A stretch of DNA of 19,973 bases, from positions 1-19,973 of the forward strand of contig JAEWFB010000581.1 in assembly GCA_023389095.1 (NCBI GenBank), in the 5' to 3' direction. This DNA comes from Actinomycetes bacterium (lineage in GTDB: Bacteria; Actinomycetota; Actinomycetes; Actinomycetales; Dermatophilaceae). The translations under genes and the position numbers were made by a program. The notes under the pieces are model-generated. The model was not told where the DNA came from, did no database searches, and saw nothing but the letters and a program-made list of their open reading frames with translations. Below are positions 6,578-13,333 of this stretch, piece by piece. Numbering within the stretch: the first letter of the stretch is position 1; every line of letters starts with the position of its first letter.

Positions 6578-7342
6578 ATGCCGGACCCGCAGGACTATCT
6601 CGCCACGCTGGTCGGCCGGGCGCGGCGCGTGCTCGGGGAAGCCCTCGTCGGGGCGTATGCGGCGGGCTCGCTCGCGCTCGACGCCTATCAACCGGGTCGG
6701 AGCGACATCGACGTCGCGCTCGTGGTCGCCGCCCCGCTGGGCGAGGACGTGAAGCGGGACCTCGTCGCCGCCCTGCGGCACGAAACGCTGCCCGTGCCCG
6801 CTCGGGGGCTCGAGCTGGTCGTCTATACCGTCGCGGCCGCCGGTGCGGGCCAGGCCGCCCCGCTCTTCGAGGTCGAGCTGAACACCGGCCCGGGCATGGA
6901 CTTTCGGGCGACCTACGACCCGGCGCAGCGGCCGCGCGAGGACGGGTGGTTCTGGTACGCCCTGGACCGCAGTGTCCTCAGCGGCTCGCACCGGTCGCTG
7001 CTCGGGCCGCCGGCCGCGACGGTCTTCGCCGACGTGTCGGCGCAGGACCTGCAGAGGCTGCTGGTCGAGGCGCTCGGCTGGTGGATGCAGGTGCCCGGTG
7101 ACACGGTCGACGCTGTGCTCGGGGCCTGCCGGTCGCTGGTCCGGTTCCGAGATGGGGTGTGGCTCTCGAAGATGGCGGCCGGGGAACGGGTCGTGGCGCA
7201 GGGCCACCCGCTGGCCTCGGTGGTCGATGAAGCGGTGGCGGCCCGGCAGGGCGACGGCACGGCTCCCGCGGAAGAGGCGGCGCGACGGTTCCAGCGGGCG
7301 GTGCGCGACGAGATCCGGCCGTCGATCGGGCCGACCGCCTAG
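6578..7342 (+). CDS. aminoglycoside-nucleotidyltransferase-like protein
   Basis: 254 residues with the layout of AadA-type enzymes: an N-terminal nucleotidyltransferase domain and a C-terminal helical domain (DUF4111-like). Catalytic features: Gly30-Ser31, then Asp43 and Asp45 in G-R-S-D-I-D-V-A-L-V, and a third acidic residue in G-L-E-L-V-V-Y-T (Glu79). The C-terminal part has L-L-V-E-A-L-G-W-W near 165-173 and W-L-S-K-M-A-A-G-E near 199-207, as in aminoglycoside adenylyltransferases. AadA proteins adenylylate streptomycin and spectinomycin, but chromosomal relatives often have unknown substrates, so resistance is inference only. It probably initiates on a leaderless mRNA. Confidence 0.85.
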   Translation: MPDPQDYLATLVGRARRVLGEALVGAYAAGSLALDAYQPGRSDIDVALVVAAPLGEDVKRDLVAALRHETLPVPARGLELVVYTVAAAGAGQAAPLFEVELNTGPGMDFRATYDPAQRPREDGWFWYALDRSVLSGSHRSLLGPPAATVFADVSAQDLQRLLVEALGWWMQVPGDTVDAVLGACRSLVRFRDGVWLSKMAAGERVVAQGHPLASVVDEAVAARQGDGTAPAEEAARRFQRAVRDEIRPSIGPTA

Positions 7343-7462
7343 CGTGACGTGCTGCCCGACGCGGGTCGCAGTCCCGGTCCCGCACGCCGGTTCACCGGCT
7401 GCACCGGAACGGCCTCCGCTGCTGGCGCCACCGCACGTCCGGCACCATCCCGGCTCATGACT

Positions 7463-7496
7463 GGGCGGGCTTGCGGTCTTGCCGCTCTTCGCGCCC
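7463..7496. terminator. candidate bidirectional terminator between convergent genes
   Basis: GGGCG (7463-7467) pairs with CGCCC (7492-7496), and inside GCGG (7473-7476) pairs with CCGC (7482-7485), giving a two-level GC-rich hairpin. It lies between the stops of the convergent nucleotidyltransferase (7342) and acetyltransferase (7517) genes. There is no U-tract on either side, as is usual for high-GC actinobacteria, so support is modest. A second short palindrome, GCCGGT-TC-ACCGGC, is at 7386-7399. Confidence 0.3.
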
Positions 7497-7516
7497 GGGA
7501 CGAGCCGACTGTTCGG

Positions 7517-7978
7517 TCAGAGGTCTGCCCCGAAGACGAGCGCCGGGCCGCCGTTCTTGTAGGTCTCCCGCTCCAGGTCGAGTCCGATCTTGCGAGCCAC
7601 ACCCTGGGAGGCAACGTTGTCCGGGTGGATGATCGCGATCAGGTGCTCGACGCCGGCCGCGCGCGCCGCCACGAGAACTGAGAGCGCCGCCTCGGCGGCA
7701 TACCCCAGCCGGCGGAGTGGTGAACGCACGTGCCAACCCGCCTCGACCATCCACTCGCCCTCGACCTCCTGGAGCGTCAGGCCGCAGTCGCCGACGAACT
7801 CGCCGGAGTGAGTCTCGACCACCCAGAGCCCGAAACCGTGCTCGGCATAGTTGGCTCGAGTCCACTCGATCCACCCTTCGGGCCCGCGAGACCCCCCGAT
7901 CTCCAGGGTGGCGATGTCGGCGAGGTCCGACTCCGCCATCTCCCGGAAGCGGAGTCTTTCAGTGCGTTGCGGAAGCAC
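7517..7978 (-). CDS. GNAT-family N-acetyltransferase (RimJ/RimL-like)
   Basis: 153 residues. The first strand (T-E-R-L-R-F-R-E) is typical of the RimJ/RimL-like group of GNAT enzymes, which acetylate protein N-termini or small amines with acetyl-CoA. Motif A is at about 82-96 (H-V-R-S-P-L-R-R-L-G-Y-A-A-E-A), with R90-L-G-Y-A matching the Q/R-x-x-G-x-G/A pyrophosphate loop (last Gly replaced by Ala, often tolerated). Motif B follows as H-P-D-N-V-A-S-Q-G-V-A-R-K-I-G-L (118-133), with the conserved Asn and Ser. The start is GTG with no ribosome-binding site and a TAGCGT box six bases upstream. Substrate unknown. Confidence 0.9.
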   Translation of the reverse strand: MLPQRTERLRFREMAESDLADIATLEIGGSRGPEGWIEWTRANYAEHGFGLWVVETHSGEFVGDCGLTLQEVEGEWMVEAGWHVRSPLRRLGYAAEAALSVLVAARAAGVEHLIAIIHPDNVASQGVARKIGLDLERETYKNGGPALVFGADL

Positions 7979-7984
7979 TCCGCC

Positions 7985-7990
7985 ACGCTA
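7985..7990 (-). promoter_or_regulatory. -10 box for leaderless acetyltransferase transcript
   Basis: On the minus strand TAGCGT ends six bases before the GTG start at 7978, the leaderless layout. It faces a similar plus-strand box (8059-8064) of the Rid gene across a 93-base divergent region. Confidence 0.45.
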
Positions 7991-8058
7991 ACGGTCAGGA
8001 CACGGACATCCCGCGAAGCCGCGCAGAACTGGCTGCCGCCCTCCCGGGGGTTCGTCGC

Positions 8059-8064
8059 TAGTTT
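8059..8064 (+). promoter_or_regulatory. -10 box for leaderless Rid-family transcript
   Basis: TAGTTT ends seven bases before the GTG at 8072, and no ribosome-binding site is present between them. This fits leaderless initiation. No convincing -35 is seen. Confidence 0.4.
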
Positions 8065-8071
8065 CAGTGAC

Positions 8072-8488
8072 GTGACGCATCCCGACAGCATCGTCCGGCT
8101 GATCCGTTCGGACGCCCTCACCGACGCAGCTCCCTACGCGTACGCCGCCACGACCGACGGTCCGGCCCGCCTTGTCTTCGCGGCCGGGTCCTGCCCACTC
8201 GACGATGCAGGTGCCACCGTGGCGCCTGGCGACATCGCCACCCAGGCCGAGCAGTGCGTCGACAACCTGGTCGCCGCTCTGGCAGCGGCCGGGGCGACCC
8301 TGCGCGATGTCATCTACACGCGCGTGCTGGTCGCGACGAGCGTGCGCGAGGATCTCGTCGCTGCATGGACGGTGGTGCACGACGCGTTCGGAGACCACGA
8401 GGTGCCGAGCACCCTGCACGGTGTGACCGTGCTCGGCTACCCCGACCAGCTCGTCGAGATCGAGGCCGTCGCAGCCCTCCGCCCGTGA
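8072..8488 (+). CDS. Rid/YjgF/YER057c/UK114-family protein
   Basis: 138 residues with the chorismate-mutase-like fold of Rid proteins: L-V-F-A-A-G-S-C-P-L-D (34-44), the helix Q-A-E-Q-C-V-D-N-L-V-A-A-L-A-A-A-G (58-74), D-V-I-Y-T-R-V-L-V (79-87) and the C-terminal L-V-E-I-E-A-V-A. RidA itself removes reactive enamine/imine intermediates and needs an Arg (Arg105 in E. coli). By alignment that position is Thr114 here (P-S-T-L-H-G-V-T-V), so this is not an archetypal RidA and probably lacks the imine deaminase activity. GTG 8072 is chosen because the frame opens just after a stop-rich region and a TANNNT box lies seven bases upstream. It converges on the DUF1275 gene. Confidence 0.85.
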   Translation: MTHPDSIVRLIRSDALTDAAPYAYAATTDGPARLVFAAGSCPLDDAGATVAPGDIATQAEQCVDNLVAALAAAGATLRDVIYTRVLVATSVREDLVAAWTVVHDAFGDHEVPSTLHGVTVLGYPDQLVEIEAVAALRP

Positions 8489-8497
8489 CGGGGTGCC

Positions 8498-9223
8498 TCA
8501 GTCGCTCGCGGAGGTCTGCGTCGTCGACCGGTGCGCCTGGTCGTGTGCGGCGCCGGCGACCGTGGCTGCGCCGATGAGCACGCCGGCGACGAGCAGGCCC
8601 AGGCCCACTTCGGCGTGCAGCAGCAGGGCGCCGACGAGCGCTCCGAGCAGGATGAGGGCGACGGCGACAACCCGACGCCCGGTTCCGCCTCCGCGCCAGG
8701 AGGCCTTCCCCGAGCCGAGGACGCTCTCGGCGGCCAGGCCGGTGAGCGTGCTCGTGACGACGACGGTCGTGACGTCTTTGACGGCCAGGTGTCGGGCGGT
8801 CGCTGCCTGCGCCCCCATGGCGAACGCGGCGGCCGTGGTCGAGCCGACCATGACTGATGGGCCCGGAGCTCCTCCGACAGCGAAGAGCAGCGCGGCCAGC
8901 GCGAGCATGATGACCGTGACGAGGCCAAGCAGCAGCGTCACCCGTTCGCTCCACACCGCCTTCTCGTCCTTCAGCATCCGCCCTCCTACGGCCGCGCCGG
9001 CCACGAAGCCCACGAGCGCCAAAGCCGGACCGAGCACCGGCAGACCGGTACCCCCGGCCAGCGCCATGCCCAGCACGACGACATTCCCCGTCATGTTGCC
9101 GGTGAAGACCTTGTCGAGTCCCAGGTAGCCCACGGCGTCGTTGATACCGGTTGTGAAGGTGAGCGCCAGCATGAGCCACAGGTGCATCCGGTCGGCGGGG
9201 ATGGCTCGCAGTCTCGTCGTCAC
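8498..9223 (-). CDS. DUF1275 (YoaK-like) membrane protein
   Basis: About 241 residues, six or so membrane segments. The opening L-M-L-A-L-T-F-T-T-G-I-N-D-A-V-G-Y-L and V-F-T-G-N-M-T-G-N are the signature of the DUF1275/YoaK family, as is the later F-A-M-G-A-Q-A-A-T-A-R-H-L. Function unknown; a transporter role has been suggested for the family but not established. GTG 9223 is chosen: it sits just before the conserved part and has a GAGAG stretch about eight bases upstream; the open frame to 9319 would add 32 Arg/Ser-rich residues unlike the family. The upstream region holds an alternating inverted repeat (9254-9308). Confidence 0.88.
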   Translation of the reverse strand: MTTRLRAIPADRMHLWLMLALTFTTGINDAVGYLGLDKVFTGNMTGNVVVLGMALAGGTGLPVLGPALALVGFVAGAAVGGRMLKDEKAVWSERVTLLLGLVTVIMLALAALLFAVGGAPGPSVMVGSTTAAAFAMGAQAATARHLAVKDVTTVVVTSTLTGLAAESVLGSGKASWRGGGTGRRVVAVALILLGALVGALLLHAEVGLGLLVAGVLIGAATVAGAAHDQAHRSTTQTSASD

Positions 9224-9253
9224 GGCCCAACTCTCGCAGTCGACGCTCCCCGG

Positions 9254-9308
9254 CCTCGCTCGGTTCGCGCGCTGAGACGAGCGAGGGCGACGGCCCGTGG
9301 CCTCGCTC
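9254..9308. repeat. three-arm alternating inverted repeat upstream of the DUF1275 gene
   Basis: CCTCGCTCG (9254-9262), CGAGCGAGG (9278-9286) and CCTCGCTC (9301-9308). The middle arm can pair perfectly with either neighbour (9 bp with a 15-base loop, or 8 bp with a 14-base loop), so two exclusive hairpins are possible. It lies between the stop of the upstream minus-strand gene (9347) and the start of the DUF1275 gene (9223). It may act as a terminator for the former, a leader switch for the latter, or both. Confidence 0.5.
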
Positions 9309-9346
9309 CCGAGCCCCACGCGTCCCGCAGGCCAGGGATCAGCTCA

Positions 9347-9988
9347 TCATCGGGAACTGCTGGGTTCGTGGCGCCCAGACGTCGGCCCGTCCGGGACGGG
9401 ACGGCGCCGGCCGAGGAGGGAGGCCAGGAGGATCCAGGCGCCGATGGCGACCCAGAACCCCGCGAAGAGCTGGCCGATCATCAGCATGGGCTGGGCGGAG
9501 GGCAGGACGACTCGGGCCGTGGCGACATCGGACCCGCGGACGGACACGTCGACCTGTTGGCCCTTCATGGTGCACTGATCGACGGTGGCGTAGTCGTCAC
9601 TGGCGACGGTGGCCTGGTGGGCGAAGGTGTACTCGACCTCGACCGTGCACGCCACGTACCTCCGGGCCTTCCTCGTATACACGTGGCGGTGGACGGCGAC
9701 GACCGTCCCTCGCACGATCTGCCCGTCGGGATACGGCTGCGTCGAGGACCCCTTCGACCCGTAGGCCACGCAGCAGAGCAGCCCGACGCTGATCACCAGG
9801 AGGCCGACGAGGATGCCACGACGCCTCCTGCGTCCGTCGCGCGGACCGTCTGGGCCGACGACGTTGTCGGTGACGGGAGCCGCGTCGGCCTCCTGGGCGG
9901 CCCGGCCGCGCGCGGGCGGGTTGGACACGCCGGCCTCGAGCACGACACGCGACTGCCCGAAACGGAACGACGTCTTCACGAACGGCAT
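9347..9988 (-). CDS. two-TM protein with extracytoplasmic beta-rich domain (DUF3592-like)
   Basis: 213 residues. Cytoplasmic N-terminus ending in an Arg cluster (about 50-57), TM1 at 58-77, an outside domain of about 90 residues made mostly of alternating beta strands (I-V-R-G-T-V-V-A-V, Y-V-A-C-T-V-E-V-E-Y, V-D-V-S-V), then TM2 at about 168-193 and a Pro/Ser tail. Two cysteines (114 and 139) in the outside domain could form a disulfide. The TM-beta domain-TM layout resembles DUF3592 proteins, but I cannot confirm membership. ATG 9988 is preferred to an earlier in-frame start at 10075 because AGGCGG precedes it by five bases. Confidence 0.65.
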   Translation of the reverse strand: MPFVKTSFRFGQSRVVLEAGVSNPPARGRAAQEADAAPVTDNVVGPDGPRDGRRRRRGILVGLLVISVGLLCCVAYGSKGSSTQPYPDGQIVRGTVVAVHRHVYTRKARRYVACTVEVEYTFAHQATVASDDYATVDQCTMKGQQVDVSVRGSDVATARVVLPSAQPMLMIGQLFAGFWVAIGAWILLASLLGRRRPVPDGPTSGRHEPSSSR

Positions 9989-10320
9989 TGTGACCGCCTG
10001 CCGTCGCGCGTGCGGTCGTATCAGTGCGGATTGCCTCGGCCCGGTCCACACGATTGAACCCTGGGACTCGGTCAATGCCGCGGACTCGGTCTACGCACCC
10101 AACCAGGAGTCGTGGGTTTCCAGTCCTCTCCGGGCGTCTTCCAGCTAGGCCGCCAAACTCTGCCGTGGATCGCGCGAGCGCATGGACAAAGCCAGGTGTC
10201 GTCCACCAACGGATCAGCACCCCGTTCGCACATTCGTGGTGGGCGGATGTTTGGACGACGGTTCGCCGGTACGCGCTGTTGCGGCTGTCGGTGAGGTTTG
10301 CTGCAGATGCCGAGGTGAGG
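9989..10320. other. intergenic region, no gene recognised
   Basis: About 330 bases between two minus-strand genes. Open frames exist on both strands, but their products are Arg/Pro/Ser-rich and resemble nothing known. The only structure noted is a direct repeat of GGACTCGGTC at 10064-10073 and 10082-10091 (18-base period). A promoter for the gene starting at 9988 probably lies here but could not be placed. Confidence 0.5.
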
Positions 10321-10878
10321 TCAGGATCCCAGTTGTGAGTGCTGCTCGGTTCGGGGTCGGAAGTTCGGGTCCGTGGTGATCGTCTGTAGGAGCTCTTCCG
10401 CTGTCACCGTGAGGAATTGGCAGGGAATCCGCAGCTGTTGATCTTCCTGGACGCCTAGGCCTTGCCTCGCGCCGCTCTTCACCGCCAAGAAGCCCACCCA
10501 GATGGCGAACACGGCAAATGCGAGGGCCACGAGGTGCGGGGGACCAGGTGATTCTCCTGCTGCCGTCAGGCCATACCCGAGGACGCCGAGACCAAGGCCG
10601 GCGATGAGCACCCCGATGACGAGCGGGCGGTCGGTTGCGAACGTGCGCCTCTCCCCGGGCTCCCGCTGCACGGCAGCTGCTTCCGGGGCTCCTCGCCCGA
10701 CGAGGGATGCCATGCCGGCATCTGCCACGAAACCCAGCAGCCCCACGCCGGCTACTGCTGCCAGAACGTTTTCCGCCGCGGGGCCGTGACCCGAGGCATG
10801 CTCATGCAGTGTGGCGGGACCGCCCTGTGGGCGCTGAGGCGGCAATTGGCGAGGTCGTCCAGCGGCTGGTGGACTCAT
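10321..10878 (-). CDS. hypothetical membrane protein (three TM segments)
   Basis: 185 residues. A Pro/Gly/His-rich N-terminus (1-34) precedes three hydrophobic stretches at about 36-60, 85-107 and 114-134; the C-terminus (about 135-185) is soluble, with a short helix around F-L-T-V-T-A-E-E-L-L-Q-T-I. I recognise no family. It follows the FMN-binding gene by 89 bases on the same strand. No ribosome-binding site is obvious before the ATG, so the true start may be downstream. Hydrophobic periodicity and the long uninterrupted frame support a real gene, with less certainty than its neighbours. Confidence 0.55.
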   Translation of the reverse strand: MSPPAAGRPRQLPPQRPQGGPATLHEHASGHGPAAENVLAAVAGVGLLGFVADAGMASLVGRGAPEAAAVQREPGERRTFATDRPLVIGVLIAGLGLGVLGYGLTAAGESPGPPHLVALAFAVFAIWVGFLAVKSGARQGLGVQEDQQLRIPCQFLTVTAEELLQTITTDPNFRPRTEQHSQLGS

Positions 10879-10967
10879 GCACCGTCTGAGCGCGCGGCTA
10901 TTGGCCGTGCCGTCTCAGAAGGAGGCGCGGTCTCGGGGTCGAGTCGCTGCAAGCAGCCCCTCTGAGC

Positions 10968-11435
10968 TCACAAGTCGACCGGCACCCGCTCGTCCGAGCC
11001 GGAACCGTCACCGACATCGCGACCGCGGACGTGCACCTCCGAAGCGGTGACCCGTGCCCGGTAAAGCACGAAAGGCTCGTCTCGCAGCGTCTCGGGCGTG
11101 TAGGAGAGCTCGTCTGCCACCATCCGGAACGCCTGGGAGCAGGCCAGGGCCAGTTCCTCCTCGGGCACCCGGCCAGCAGTGGCCTCCAGGTACACGGCCT
11201 GACCAGTGTGGGGGTCAGCGCGCGAGTCGAAGACCACGATGCTGACCTCGGGTCGTTCCGCGATGTTTCGCGAATGGTGGGCGGTCGGCGAGGACAACCA
11301 GTAGGCGTCGCGGTGATCGACCAGGGAGAACCACACTGGGGACACTCGTGGCCGACCCGAGGCGTCGACGGTTCCGAGCACCATGAACCGGTTGTTGGCC
11401 AGCGTTGCACGCGCCAGGTCTCCCAGATCAGCCAT
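10968..11435 (-). CDS. pyridoxamine 5'-phosphate oxidase-like (FMN-binding split barrel) protein
   Basis: 155 residues. The N-terminus (R-F-M-V-L-G-T-V-D-A-S-G-R-P-R-V-S-P-V-W-F, residues 16-36) is the first beta hairpin of the PNPOx-like split barrel, followed by A-Y-W-L-S-S-P-T-A-H-H-S-R-N-I (44-58), which carries the flavin-phosphate-binding S-x-x-x-x-x-x-R-N pattern. P-E-V-S-I-V-V-F-D and A-V-Y-L-E-A-T-A-G-R complete the barrel. Members bind FMN or F420 and act as oxidoreductases or flavin-binding proteins; the size is too small for true pyridoxamine phosphate oxidase. ATG 11435 is chosen over a TTG two codons earlier. Confidence 0.88.
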   Translation of the reverse strand: MADLGDLARATLANNRFMVLGTVDASGRPRVSPVWFSLVDHRDAYWLSSPTAHHSRNIAERPEVSIVVFDSRADPHTGQAVYLEATAGRVPEEELALACSQAFRMVADELSYTPETLRDEPFVLYRARVTASEVHVRGRDVGDGSGSDERVPVDL

Positions 11436-12115
11436 GCCCAAGTTTGGCCCAAAGCCAACTCGGCCGAGCCGTTACCGACCTTCGAACTGCGGCACACCCC
11501 CGGACGTGGCAGCCGGAGCTAGTCGACCGGCGCGCGTCCCTGTGAGCGGTGATCGAGTCCGCTGACGAGATCATTCGGGTGCGCCGGAGCGATGACCCCG
11601 AGGAGGTCGTTGCGCTGCCCACGGCGGGGCGTCCGAAGCGCCAGGGTTTGCCGTGATCGGGGGCCCGGGACATGTGCTCCCGCCGCGATGAGAGCAGGGC
11701 GTCCTGGGTCGATCACCGTGCGACGCGACCGTCGAAACTCCACGTGGGCCAGTTGACTTGAGGCCGCGCGCCTGGCGGCCAGGAGGCCTATGCTCGGATC
11801 GTCGCCATGTCTGCCCACCGAACGCAGGTGGGGTGTCGAGAAGGGCCCGGCCATGACATCGACCGTGCAGATCGCGCGGTCCTCGTTCGCGTCGACGACT
11901 GCTGACAAGGCGTGGGAGGTACTGTCGCAGAAGAACGCCGAGGCCCGACCGGACGCGGACTCGTTGCGTGATGGCGGGTGAGTGATGGCTCGTGGCGGGG
12001 CAGGTGACGGGAACACCGTCGTCCTCTTCAAGGGATCGGCGGCCCACTCGTGGCGGCGAGACCATGGCCTCGGCCTTGGCCGCGACGACCATTCGCGCAA
12101 CCAGGCCGAGCGACC
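11436..12115. other. 680-base region without a confident gene
   Basis: Between the FMN-binding gene (minus) and the AraC-type gene (plus). Seen: a perfect 13-base palindrome CCTGGC-G-GCCAGG at 11771-11783, followed at once by TATGCT (11789-11794), a plausible -10, and two small open frames (below). The long minus-strand open frame across it is Arg/Pro-rich, overlaps the AraC gene antisense, and is not credible. The region may be a decayed gene or a long regulatory leader. Confidence 0.4.
11853..11981 (+). CDS. possible small protein, 42 residues, unknown
   Basis: ATG 11853 opens a 42-residue frame (M-T-S-T-V-Q-I-A-R... to D-S-L-R-D-G-G). About four-fifths of its codons end in G or C, as in real genes here, and a GAAGGG stretch lies about eight bases before the start. 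It sits downstream of a promoter-like TATGCT. No family recognised; it may be a relic of a larger gene. Confidence 0.3.
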   Translation: MTSTVQIARSSFASTTADKAWEVLSQKNAEARPDADSLRDGG

Positions 12116-12119
12116 ATGA
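11985..12119 (+). CDS. possible small ORF overlapping the AraC start
   Basis: ATG 11985 opens a 44-residue frame whose TGA overlaps the AraC-type ATG (ATGA, 12116-12119); it begins three bases after the preceding small frame ends. The spacing suggests translational coupling, but codon use is poorer than in confident genes and the Gly/Arg/His-rich product resembles nothing known. Confidence 0.2.
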   Translation: MARGGAGDGNTVVLFKGSAAHSWRRDHGLGLGRDDHSRNQAERP

Positions 12120-13060
12120 CCACGCCCGGAACGGTCGAGACGTTCGACACCAACAACCCTGATGAGGCCGAGGCGTTCATGAGCCTCGCCTACTCCAAGA
12201 TGCGCCTCGGTGCCGTCGGGGAAACGACCCACACCCGCATCACCCGCAGCATCCTGCATTCGGCGGTCACCTTCGATGAGGCCGACAACAGCTTCGAGAT
12301 CGGCTTCGTCGCCGAGCCGCCCGACCGGATCATCATCTGCGACGTCGTCGGCAACACGATCACCAGAGCTGCTGACGGTGACGAAGAGACGTTCGGCCCC
12401 GGTGACCAGTACCTGATCGCCAGACCTGGCCTGTCCTATGCCGGTGCGGGTCACGCCTCCCGCGTGCGACTGACCATGGTCGACCCTGCGGTGCTCACGC
12501 ACCTGGCGGCGGACAGTGATGCCGCCGAACCGATCCGCCTGCTCGACCACCGGCCGGTCTCCCTGCAGGCGCAGCTGCGTCTGCAGCGCAGCATCGCCTA
12601 CCTGCGCGAGATCATGCCCGGACAAGATGCGCCCCTGATCGTCGCAAGCGCCGTGGACCTCCTGGCCGCAACCGTGCTCAGCACCTATCCGAACACGCTC
12701 ACCAGCAAGCCCGCCCAAGACCGTCGCGACGCCCACCCGGACGCGCTGCGGCGCGCCATCGCGTTCATGGAGGCGAACGCCAACATCGAGCTATCCCTGG
12801 CCGACATTGCCCGCGCCGCCTATGTCACACCACGGGCATTGCAGATGGCCTTCCGCCGACACCTCGACACGACGCCCATGGCCTACTTACGACGGGTGCG
12901 CCTCAGCTATGCGCGCGACGACATCCGCGCGGCAACCACCGGGGGAGACACCATCACCTCCATTGCCGCACGCTGGGGATTCACCCCGTCACGATTCAGT
13001 CAGCAGTACAAAGCCGCCTACGGCCACCTCCCGAGCGACACCCTGCGCGACACCAACTAG
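12116..13060 (+). CDS. AraC-family transcriptional regulator
   Basis: 314 residues. The N-terminal part (about 40-135) looks like the AraC-binding-like sensor domain found in many actinobacterial regulators (I-G-F-V-A-E-P-P-D-R-I-I-I-C-D-V-V-G-N; G-P-G-D-Q-Y-L-I-A-R-P-G). The C-terminus carries the two helix-turn-helix motifs of the family: the first at about 227-247 (L-S-L-A-D-I-A-R-A-A-Y-V-T-P-R-A-L-Q-M-A-F) and the second at about 279-298 (T-I-T-S-I-A-A-R-W-G-F-T-P-S-R-F-S-Q-Q-Y), with the connecting T-P-M-A-Y-L-R-R-V-R-L. ATG 12116 gives the family's usual length; no strong ribosome-binding site is seen, and coupling to an upstream small frame is possible. No target gene is evident nearby. 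Confidence 0.92.
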   Translation: MTTPGTVETFDTNNPDEAEAFMSLAYSKMRLGAVGETTHTRITRSILHSAVTFDEADNSFEIGFVAEPPDRIIICDVVGNTITRAADGDEETFGPGDQYLIARPGLSYAGAGHASRVRLTMVDPAVLTHLAADSDAAEPIRLLDHRPVSLQAQLRLQRSIAYLREIMPGQDAPLIVASAVDLLAATVLSTYPNTLTSKPAQDRRDAHPDALRRAIAFMEANANIELSLADIARAAYVTPRALQMAFRRHLDTTPMAYLRRVRLSYARDDIRAATTGGDTITSIAARWGFTPSRFSQQYKAAYGHLPSDTLRDTN

Positions 13061-13187
13061 CGGCCTTGATCATGACCAACGCGCTGGCCCCCGCAGCAAC
13101 CGAGCGACTGGCGGCGAAGTGACGCTGGATCGAGCCCTTGGCGACATCTCGAGCCCAGCGAGTTGATCACCGAATCCATCGATGAGA

Positions 13188-13210
13188 GGCGAGGTCGGGA
13201 CAGCCTCGCC
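13188..13210. terminator. candidate bidirectional terminator between convergent genes
   Basis: GGCGAGG (13188-13194), a 9-base loop, then CCTCGCC (13204-13210), a perfect 7-bp stem. It lies between the stop of the AraC-type gene (13060) and that of the minus-strand sigma-partner gene (13334). No long T-run follows on either strand. The rest of 13061-13333 holds no recognisable gene. Confidence 0.4.
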
Positions 13211-13333
13211 GCCCGGCGTGGGTGCCAAGGTTGAGACGCGAATGAGTGACAGGAACACAGCCACCTACATCGGGCGAGACGCGGAGCCAGTCCCGCCGTT
13301 GACGCGCACAGCCGCTACCCAGGCGGGTCCGGG

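Noticed and set aside
8310..9230. A 306-codon minus-strand frame over the Rid and DUF1275 genes.
   Set aside because: Arg-rich shadow frame; both genes beneath it have clear family motifs in their own frames.
10040..10150. Possible tRNA or tRNA remnant: GGTTCAATC on the minus strand resembles a T-loop, and the nearby GGCGGCCTAGCTGGAAGA resembles a D-arm.
   Set aside because: No 7-bp acceptor stem, no paired anticodon stem and no T-arm complement (GTGGG has no CCCAC partner) could be found; the resemblance is local.
11519..12736. A 405-codon open frame on the minus strand.
   Set aside because: It lies antisense to most of the AraC-type gene, its product is Arg/Gly/His-rich without recognisable domains, and open antisense frames are common in high-GC DNA.
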